Assembly: GCF_001439685.1 (NCBI RefSeq)
Contig: NZ_JYLH01000018.1
Coordinates: 46,179-110,178 of the forward strand
Direction: 5' to 3'
DNA: 64,000 nucleotides
Source of the DNA: Pseudomonas libanensis
GTDB lineage: Bacteria > Pseudomonadota > Gammaproteobacteria > Pseudomonadales > Pseudomonadaceae
Part shown: piece by piece, positions 58,469 to 64,000 of the stretch
Layout of the letters: the number at the start of each line of letters is the position of its first letter
Numbering within the stretch: position 1 is the stretch's first letter
Program-made: the position numbers and the translations under genes
The notes under the pieces: generated by a model
The model's database searches: none
Told to the model about the DNA's origin: nothing
Seen by the model: only the letters and a program-made list of their open reading frames with translations

Positions 58469-59166
58469 GGCGCCAACGCGGTGCGGCGCTGTTGCTGGTG
58501 CTGTGGGTGCTGGCCTTGCTCAGCGTGTTGCTTGGCGGTCTGGCGGGTTGGGTACAGCTGGAAAGTCGCCAGGCGCTGTGGCATCGCCAGCACACCCAGG
58601 CACTCTTGGCCGCCGAAGCCGGGATCGCCCAGGTCATGGCTGATGGGCATTGGGTGGCGGATGGTCGTGCTATCGCGCTGACCTTCGATGATGCCCGCTT
58701 ACAGGTGCGCCTGCGCAGTGAGCGCGGCAAGCTGTACCTGGTCAACGCCCATACCGATGACCTGCTGCGCCTGGCCCTGGCCTGCGGTGCCACACCGGCC
58801 CAGGCCCAGCAACTGGTCAAGGCCCTCGAGGCACGTCGTGAACGGGGCCTGGCACCGTTTCGGGTGTTGGAAGAAGTGCGTCAACTGCCCGGTATGACCC
58901 AGGCGCTCTACAGCCAACTGTTGCCGGAGCTCACCCTGTGGAGCGACCTGGACCGACCCGATCCGGCATTCGCCAGCGCTTTGATGCGCAAGGCACTGAA
59001 CCTGCCGCGCCAAAACGCCGAGGGCGTCGACCCTGGCCAGGTGCTGGAAATCGACAGCCGCGCCGAACGCCCCGGCGGCTATCAGGCGCGCCTGCAACTC
59101 ACCGTCTTATTGAGCCCCGCGGAGGACAGCGCACAGCCCTATCGGGTCGTGCGGTGGCAAGAATGA
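58465..59166 (+). CDS. gspK: Minor pseudopilin GspK (short form)
   Basis: 233 residues, shorter than the usual 300 or more. The start RRQRGAALLLVLWVLALLSV is typical of GspK (no Glu at +5 of the helix). RGLAPFRVLEEVRQLPGMTQ and KLYLVNAHTDDLLRLALACG are the conserved helical SAM-like and first domain parts. The missing length fits loss of the inserted domain. It caps the pseudopilus. ATGA overlap on both sides. Confidence 0.85.
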   Translation: MRRQRGAALLLVLWVLALLSVLLGGLAGWVQLESRQALWHRQHTQALLAAEAGIAQVMADGHWVADGRAIALTFDDARLQVRLRSERGKLYLVNAHTDDLLRLALACGATPAQAQQLVKALEARRERGLAPFRVLEEVRQLPGMTQALYSQLLPELTLWSDLDRPDPAFASALMRKALNLPRQNAEGVDPGQVLEIDSRAERPGGYQARLQLTVLLSPAEDSAQPYRVVRWQE

Positions 59167-60155
59167 ATCGACTCGAACCTATCGCCAGGCAGTGGCGCGG
59201 CAGCCTGTTGCAACAAGGCTGGCGCCTGTGGCTCACGGAGTTGCGCGCCTGTGTGCCGAAGTGGCTGGCCCTGCAGGAGCCACCTGAGCAGGTCCATCAT
59301 TGGCCGCTGACGATGCCGGTTGCGCCGGGCAATACACGCCAGGTGCTGATGCTCGCTCCCGACGCAGTGTTGCAGCAACGCGTGCAATTGCCCCTGGCTG
59401 CTGCGCGCAACCTCACGGAGGTAGTCGGCTATGAACTGGACCGCTACACCCCGTTCGACGCGGAGCAGCTGTACTTCGTGGCTCGCCAGGAGCGGCGCAC
59501 ATCCAGTCACCTTGAGGTAACACTGGTGGCGATCCTGCGCGAGCGCCTGGACCAGATGCTCAGCGACTGCGCCGCCCTTGGCTTGCATCCGCACCGCGTG
59601 GACGTGGCGGGCCTGGGCATCGACCTGCTGCCCGCGCCGCTACGCCCGCGCCAACGGCCAGCTGGAAAGCAGTTGCAGCGCAGCTTGCCGTGGTTATGCG
59701 GCGCCTTGCTGATCGCCGCGATGCTGCTGTGGCTTAACGACCGCCAGCGCGTACTCGACACCATGCACGCCACGGTACAGCAGCAAAAAGCCCAGGTCGC
59801 CCAGGTGCACGCAGTACGCCAGCAACTGCTCAATACCCGCGGCGCAGCACAGTACCTCACCCAGCGCAAACGGGCACAACCGCCCCTTGCCGCACTGCTG
59901 AACGACTTGACCACCTGCCTGCCCGCCGACACTTGGCTTGATCAGTTGGCCGTCAAGGAGGGCGAGGTGACGTTCTCTGGCCAGAGTGCCAAGGCCAGCG
60001 GCCTGATCACCCGCATCAAAGGCTGCCGGCGCCTGGAAAATGCCCAGTTCGAAGGCGTGATCCAACCCGATGCGCGCACCGGCAAGGACCAGTTTGCCTT
60101 GCGCGCCCACTTACGCCAGGAGGCCGCCGATGCGCCGACCCCTCACGCCCCGTGA
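59163..60155 (+). CDS. gspL: Type II secretion protein GspL (PilN/GspL-type)
   Basis: 330 residues from ATG 59163 in overlap with gspK. The N-terminal actin-like cytoplasmic part includes TEVVGYELDRYTPFDAEQLY (the GspL binding site for GspE) and DVAGLGIDLLPAPLRP. One membrane span (SLPWLCGALLIAAMLLWLND) and a periplasmic ferredoxin-like domain follow. It links the ATPase to the inner-membrane platform. Its end overlaps gspM by 26 bases. Confidence 0.85.
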   Translation: MNRLEPIARQWRGSLLQQGWRLWLTELRACVPKWLALQEPPEQVHHWPLTMPVAPGNTRQVLMLAPDAVLQQRVQLPLAAARNLTEVVGYELDRYTPFDAEQLYFVARQERRTSSHLEVTLVAILRERLDQMLSDCAALGLHPHRVDVAGLGIDLLPAPLRPRQRPAGKQLQRSLPWLCGALLIAAMLLWLNDRQRVLDTMHATVQQQKAQVAQVHAVRQQLLNTRGAAQYLTQRKRAQPPLAALLNDLTTCLPADTWLDQLAVKEGEVTFSGQSAKASGLITRIKGCRRLENAQFEGVIQPDARTGKDQFALRAHLRQEAADAPTPHAP

Positions 60156-60732
60156 ACGTCGCGGCGGGGCCTTGTTGATTCTCGCCGTGGTGCTCGGTGC
60201 GGCCTACTGGCTGTTGATCGACAGCTGGTTTGCCGGGCCGCTGCGGGCCATGGGCGAACAAGCCCAGCAGTTGCGTGAACAGCAGCAACGTTACGCCAGC
60301 GTATTGCGCCAGGGCGATGCATTGCGCGAGCAGCTTGAGCGCGCGCGGCAAGACCCGGCCAGCAGCGCCAGCCTGTTGCCCGGCGATGATCCCGACGTGG
60401 TCGCTGCCGACCTGATGCAGCGCCTCGCCGACTTGATCAACAGCCACGCCAACCTTGGCGGCGGCTGCACCCTCACCCAGCGCAAACCCATCACCACAGA
60501 ACAGGACGACAGCGAGCCTTACCGCCAGGTCAAGGTCAGCCTCACGCTCAACTGCGCCATCGAACCGCTGACCGCGATCCTGCATGCGCTGGAATATCAG
60601 CCGCCGTTTCTGTTTGTCGATGAGCTGCGCATCCGCCGCAGCAAACAGGCGCCGGCCACTGGTGGGGCGGGCAAGCTGGCGGTGCAGTTGCTGGTGCGTG
60701 GTTACCTGCAACCTGCGCGGGTGGCGCCATGA
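60130..60732 (+). CDS. gspM: Type II secretion protein GspM-like
   Basis: 200 residues from ATG 60130, inside the gspL end. Cytoplasmic tail MRRPLTPRERRG, a single membrane span (ALLILAVVLGAAYWLLI), a coiled coil (AMGEQAQQLREQQQRYASVL) and a ferredoxin-like C-terminal part. This is the layout of GspM, which pairs with GspL. Sequence identity to classical GspM is low to the eye, so the name rests on position and topology. Confidence 0.78.
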   Translation: MRRPLTPRERRGGALLILAVVLGAAYWLLIDSWFAGPLRAMGEQAQQLREQQQRYASVLRQGDALREQLERARQDPASSASLLPGDDPDVVAADLMQRLADLINSHANLGGGCTLTQRKPITTEQDDSEPYRQVKVSLTLNCAIEPLTAILHALEYQPPFLFVDELRIRRSKQAPATGGAGKLAVQLLVRGYLQPARVAP

Positions 60733-61229
60733 TCGGCTCACTGCGCCCATTGGAATGGAGCTTGCTGGGCCTGGCCGGCTTATTAGGCCTGTTGATGGCG
60801 GTGATCCTCAGCAGCATCGGCGATGAACCGCGGTGGCTGCCCGCAGCGCCGGTGCCTGCGCAGCCCTCCGTCAGTGTGCAAGCCGCTCCTGCGCTGGTGT
60901 TGCAGGATCTGGCTGCCACCTGGCAAGCACCGCTGTTCAGCCCGGACCGCCACCCGGACCGGGTGGTAGGCAAGGTGCGGGTGGCCAGCCTGGCCAACCT
61001 GACCCTCAGCGGCATCATGATCACCGGCAACCTGCAAATGGCCATGCTCAAGCAAGCCGATGGCCCGGCGCTGACGGTACGCCTGGGCCAGACCCTGCCC
61101 AATGGTTGGCGCCTGGAACACCTGACCCCGCAATACGCCCGTTTCGCCCTGGACGGGCGCACCCAGACCCTGAGCCTCTACGGCAAGCGGTTACCCCTTA
61201 TTTCCCATCCCCGCGAGCCCCTCCCTTGA
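60729..61229 (+). CDS. gspC: Type II secretion GspC-like protein (HxcP-like)
   Basis: 166 residues, ATGA overlap with gspM. One N-terminal span (LLGLAGLLGLLMAVILSS) is followed by a proline-rich linker and a homology region (LSGIMITGNLQMAMLKQADG and RLGQTLPNGWRLEHLTPQYA) as in the HR domain of GspC or in GspN. No PDZ domain follows, so it is short compared with XcpP. In the E-F-G-H-I-J-K-L-M-C-D order it matches HxcP. It would connect the platform to the secretin. Confidence 0.75.
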   Translation: MIGSLRPLEWSLLGLAGLLGLLMAVILSSIGDEPRWLPAAPVPAQPSVSVQAAPALVLQDLAATWQAPLFSPDRHPDRVVGKVRVASLANLTLSGIMITGNLQMAMLKQADGPALTVRLGQTLPNGWRLEHLTPQYARFALDGRTQTLSLYGKRLPLISHPREPLP

Positions 61230-61234
61230 TCGAT

Positions 61235-63364
61235 ATGCGCACTTCGCTGTTTTGCCTGGCCACTGCCGTCTCCCTGGGCGGCTGTGGATCGTTGCCCGCC
61301 ACCCTCGACCCGGACGCCGACCTGCTGCACGAAGCACTGCAGGGCACCGGCTCGCAACGCCCGCCGCCCGAGTTGCCCGTGACTGAAAAAAGCCCGCAGC
61401 CGACCGCCCCGACACCGCCGCAACGCCAGTTGATTCGCGGCAATCAAGGCTTCGTGCGCCAGCCCACCGCGCCCGTGAAAGTGCCGGAGCAGGGCGGCGA
61501 CATCGTGTTCAACTTCGCCGACCAGCCCATCGAGGCGGTGATCAACAGCGTGATGGGCGACCTGCTGCATGAGAACTACAGCATCGCCGAGGGGGTGAAG
61601 GGCAATGTCAGCTTCTCTACCTCCAAACCGGTGGACAAGCAGCAGGCGCTGTCGATTCTCGAGACGCTGCTGTCGTGGACCGACAACGCCATGATCAAGC
61701 AGGGCAACCGCTACGTGATCCTGCCGGCCAACCAGGCGGTGGCGGGCAAGCTGGTGCCGCAGATGCGCGTGGCGCAACCGTCCAGCGGCCTCTCGGCGCG
61801 GCTGTTCCCGCTGCGCTATATCTCCGCCACCGAGATGCAGAAACTGCTCAAGCCGTTTGCCCGAGAGAATGCATTTCTGTTGGTCGACCCGGCACGCAAT
61901 GTCCTGAGCCTGGCCGGCACCCCGGAAGAGTTGGCCAACTACCAGGACACCATCGACACCTTCGATGTGGACTGGCTCAAGGGCATGTCGGTGGCAGTAT
62001 TCGGCCTGCAACGCGCCTCGGTGGCCGAACTGATGCCCGAGCTGCAAGCCATGTTCGGCGCCGACAGCGGCACGCCCCTGGCGGGCATGCTGCGCTTCCT
62101 GCCGGTCGAACGCACCAATTCGGTGGTGGCGATCTCTTCCCAGCCCGAGTACCTCAGCGAGGTGGGCGACTGGATTCGCACCATCGACGAGGGCGGCGGC
62201 AACGAACCGCAGATGTATGTGTACGACGTGCGCAATATGAAGGCCGCCGACCTGGCCAAATACCTGCGGCAGATCTACGGCAACGGCGCGATCAAGGACG
62301 ACACACCCGCCAAGGTCGCCCCGGGCTTGCGTACGACTACATTGTCGTCGTCCACCAGCGCCGGTTTGCAAGCCAACACCCCTGTGCCAGCCCCCGAGGA
62401 ACCCGAGCCGCAGAGCGGCGAGAACACCCCGGCGGCCCCCACCAGCGACCTCGAGGCCGGCACCCGCATCACCGCGCAAAAGAGCAGCAACCAACTGCTG
62501 GTGCGCACCCGCCCGGCGCAGTGGAAGGAGATCGAAGCGGCGATCAAGCGCCTGGACAACCCACCGCTGCAAGTACAGATCGAGACCCGCATCCTCGAGG
62601 TCAAGCTCACCGGTGAACTGGACCTGGGCGTGCAGTGGTACCTCGGCCGCCTGGCCGGCAATTCCACCAGCACCACGGTGGCCAATGCCTCCGGCAGCCA
62701 GGGCGCACTGGGCGGTGGCGGGGCAGGGCTGGGGGCGGCGGATTCGTTGTTCTACTCCTTCGTCAGCTCCAACCTGCAAGTGGCCCTGCACGCCCTGGAA
62801 ACCAACGGTCGCACCCAGGTGCTGTCGGCGCCGTCGCTGGTGGTGATGAACAACCAGCCGGCGCAGATCCAGGTGGGCGACAACATTCCCATCAGCCAGA
62901 CCACCGTCAACACCGGTGACGCCGACACCACCCTGAGCAGCGTCGAATATGTGCAGACCGGGGTGATTCTGGACGTGGTGCCGCGCATTAATCCAGGCGG
63001 CCTGGTGTACATGGACATCCAGCAGCAGGTCAGCGATGCCGAGAATCAGGTGGGTAATAGCGACACACCGGTGAATCCGCGGATCTCCACACGCTCGGTG
63101 TCCACCCAGGTGGCGGTGCAGAGTGGGCAGACGGTGTTGCTTGGCGGGTTGATCAAGCAAGACAACGCTGAGAGTGTCAGTGCCGTGCCTTACCTGGGCA
63201 AGATCCCGGGGTTGCGCTGGTTGTTTGGCAATACCAGCAAGTCCAAGGACCGTACGGAGCTGATCGTGTTGATCACGCCCCGGGTGATTACCAGCAGCAG
63301 CCAGGCGCGGCAGGTGACGGATGACTATCGCCAGCAAATGCAGCTGTTGCGGCCGGCTCAATAA
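61235..63364 (+). CDS. gspD: Type II secretin GspD, lipoprotein form (HxcQ-like)
   Basis: 709 residues from ATG 61235; a TTG at 61226 overlapping the gspC stop is an alternative start. The signal MRTSLFCLATAVSLGGCGSL has lipobox LGGC, so the secretin is a lipoprotein, as known for HxcQ, which targets the outer membrane without a pilotin. N0-N3 domains follow, with a Pro/Glu-rich insert near PAPEEPEPQSGENTPAAP, and the secretin domain has VQTGVILDVVPRINPGGLVY and VPYLGKIPGLRWLFG. Last gene of the cluster. Confidence 0.92.
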   Translation: MRTSLFCLATAVSLGGCGSLPATLDPDADLLHEALQGTGSQRPPPELPVTEKSPQPTAPTPPQRQLIRGNQGFVRQPTAPVKVPEQGGDIVFNFADQPIEAVINSVMGDLLHENYSIAEGVKGNVSFSTSKPVDKQQALSILETLLSWTDNAMIKQGNRYVILPANQAVAGKLVPQMRVAQPSSGLSARLFPLRYISATEMQKLLKPFARENAFLLVDPARNVLSLAGTPEELANYQDTIDTFDVDWLKGMSVAVFGLQRASVAELMPELQAMFGADSGTPLAGMLRFLPVERTNSVVAISSQPEYLSEVGDWIRTIDEGGGNEPQMYVYDVRNMKAADLAKYLRQIYGNGAIKDDTPAKVAPGLRTTTLSSSTSAGLQANTPVPAPEEPEPQSGENTPAAPTSDLEAGTRITAQKSSNQLLVRTRPAQWKEIEAAIKRLDNPPLQVQIETRILEVKLTGELDLGVQWYLGRLAGNSTSTTVANASGSQGALGGGGAGLGAADSLFYSFVSSNLQVALHALETNGRTQVLSAPSLVVMNNQPAQIQVGDNIPISQTTVNTGDADTTLSSVEYVQTGVILDVVPRINPGGLVYMDIQQQVSDAENQVGNSDTPVNPRISTRSVSTQVAVQSGQTVLLGGLIKQDNAESVSAVPYLGKIPGLRWLFGNTSKSKDRTELIVLITPRVITSSSQARQVTDDYRQQMQLLRPAQ

Positions 63365-63387
63365 TCCTGGCTGCACCGAGTACCAAT

Positions 63388-63630
63388 GTGGGAGGGGGCT
63401 TGCCCCCGATGAGCATAGGTATCTACACAACTTTGGGGCGACGCTGGACCTGTGGCGAGGGAGCTTGCTCCCGTGACGGACTGACAGCCGACGCTGATCG
63501 AGCTGACGCACCGCGATCCAAATGTGGGAGCTGGCTTGCCTGCGATGACGGCCTGCCAGCCGATGCCAATCTACCTGACACCCCGCAATCAAACTGTGGG
63601 AGCGGGCTTGCTCGCGAAGGCGGCCTGACA
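63388..63630. repeat. Array of four REP elements after gspD
   Basis: Four degenerate REP units in a row, at about 63388 (TGTGGGAGGGGGCTTGCCCC), 63449 (GAGGGAGCTTGCTCCC), 63521 (TGTGGGAGCTGGCTTGCCTG) and 63594 (TGTGGGAGCGGGCTTGCTCG). They are spaced about 65-70 bases apart. They lie between gspD and the second repeat and IS copy. Confidence 0.85.
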
Positions 63631-63650
63631 GGCGACACAGCTATACCGGG

Positions 63651-63760
63651 TACATATCCATTCCTGCGGTAACGGCCACTTAGGGTTCCGCTCTGACAGC
63701 GGGTCACTTTGGAAAAGAGCCCCAAAGTAACCAAAGGGCTCTTGCCCCACCACCGGCGTT
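63651..63760. repeat. Interspersed repeat, inverted partner of 53277-53361
   Basis: Reverse complement of the stretch beside the first IS: GGATATGTAC, GGAACCCTAAGTGGCC, CAAAGTGACCCGC and GGTTACTTTG are all present in the same order. It also contains GGTGGTGGGGCAAGAGCCC, which the first copy lacks at that place. Confidence 0.8.
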
Positions 63761-64000
63761 TTTCAAGGTAGTTGTCGCGTCAACCGTTCTGCTATGCCGC
63801 TTTTTGTTCGGTCTGCTGTTCCCGATCCGGATTCAGCAACACCGTTCCTACCGGTTCCCAGTTACGTGTTTGCCCTGACCACCGTTCAGGTCTTTTCCGG
63901 CGCTCCCGCTCATACAGCTCATGGCGCAGTGCCAGGATCTGATGATCTTTCCCTCCATGGCGCTCTGATGGGGTGACGAAGCGGATCCGGCTGTGCGGGT
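63761..64000 (-). mobile_element. IS3-family insertion sequence, copy 2 (partial, inverted)
   Basis: From the right terminal repeat (TTTCAAGGTAGTTGTCGCGT at 63761) to the window end the sequence is the reverse complement of 53276 back to about 53035, with a few substitutions. The rest lies outside the window. It is oriented opposite to copy 1, so the secretion cluster lies between inverted copies. Confidence 0.88.
63792..64000 (-). CDS. IS transposase OrfB, C-terminal part (partial)
   Basis: The stop (TAG at 63792-63794 on the minus strand) and last codons, ending NPDREQQTEQKAA, match OrfB of copy 1. Compared with copy 1 a few codons differ. The catalytic core is beyond the window, so intactness cannot be judged. 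Confidence 0.85.
   Translation of the reverse strand, partial: PHSRIRFVTPSERHGGKDHQILALRHELYERERRKRPERWSGQTRNWEPVGTVLLNPDREQQTEQKAA

Noticed and set aside
61178..63592. 804-codon open frame on the minus strand opposite gspD
   Set aside because: Antisense shadow of a high-GC gene; His/Arg/Gln-rich with no domain, while the plus strand encodes a full secretin.
63423..63734. 103-codon minus-strand frame after gspD
   Set aside because: Translation of the REP array and the interspersed repeat, not a gene.
1..64000. CRISPR array
   Set aside because: No regularly spaced short direct repeats; the REP units are palindromic, degenerate and unevenly spaced.

Overview
The window is a chromosomal segment of a Pseudomonas, most likely of the P. 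fluorescens group. This rests on gene content and order (rbsBACRKD, thrS-infC-rpmI-rplT-pheST-ihfA, csrA/rsmA, DUF1652, DUF1654, DUF2790 and DUF2388 small proteins) and on typical Pseudomonas REP palindromes of the TGTGGGAGCGGGCTTGCTCGCG type. All identifications come from reading the sequence; no database was searched.

Layout. 1-2.9 kb: end of a molybdenum hydroxylase [2Fe-2S] subunit, its triheme cytochrome c, and a convergent PuuB-like amine oxidoreductase. 3.0-12.4 kb: tRNA-Val followed by a decayed lambdoid prophage. The remnant holds an integrase C-terminus, a metallopeptidase N-terminus joined to a capsid C-terminus, a holin-like pair, several small cargo genes with their own terminators (one with a HEPN-type RNTFAH motif), a tail assembly gene I, and the first codons of tail gene J. 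A group II intron with a frameshifted maturase interrupts J. 12.4-14.7 kb: DUF969-DUF979-pyroglutamyl peptidase operon. 14.7-22.6 kb: housekeeping and accessory genes, including a metal-type two-component system, csrA, endonuclease I and a periplasmic asparaginase. 23-30.1 kb: complete ribose operon ending in an exported nucleoside hydrolase, with a LacI-type operator in front. 32.4-39.8 kb: translation operon thrS-infC-rpmI-rplT-pheS-pheT-ihfA-merR. The thrS leader carries a hairpin that copies the tRNA-Thr(GGU) anticodon arm. 39.9-43.2 kb: tRNA-Pro(GGG), a second integrase remnant, small ORFs and a secreted trypsin-like protease. 43.4-50.7 kb: a Weimberg-type pentonate module (IlvD/Edd dehydratase, FAH-family dehydratase, LysR regulator, ketoglutarate semialdehyde dehydrogenase, MFS permease) with the same palindromic operator in two intergenic regions. 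50.8-51.5 kb: aquaporin Z. 51.6-64 kb: an 11-gene Hxc-like type II secretion cluster (E-F-G-H-I-J-K-L-M-C-D) lying between two inverted copies of one IS3-family element and REP-rich repeats; the second copy runs off the window.

How the parts work together. The nucleoside hydrolase probably releases ribose in the periplasm for RbsABC, RbsK and RbsD. The pentonate genes should convert D-xylonate or a similar pentonate to 2-oxoglutarate. The type II cluster lacks its own prepilin peptidase and presumably uses PilD from elsewhere. The most rewarding signals are the thrS leader mimic, the shared LysR operators, the HEPN-like prophage gene, the group II intron inside tail gene J, and the IS-bracketed secretion cluster.
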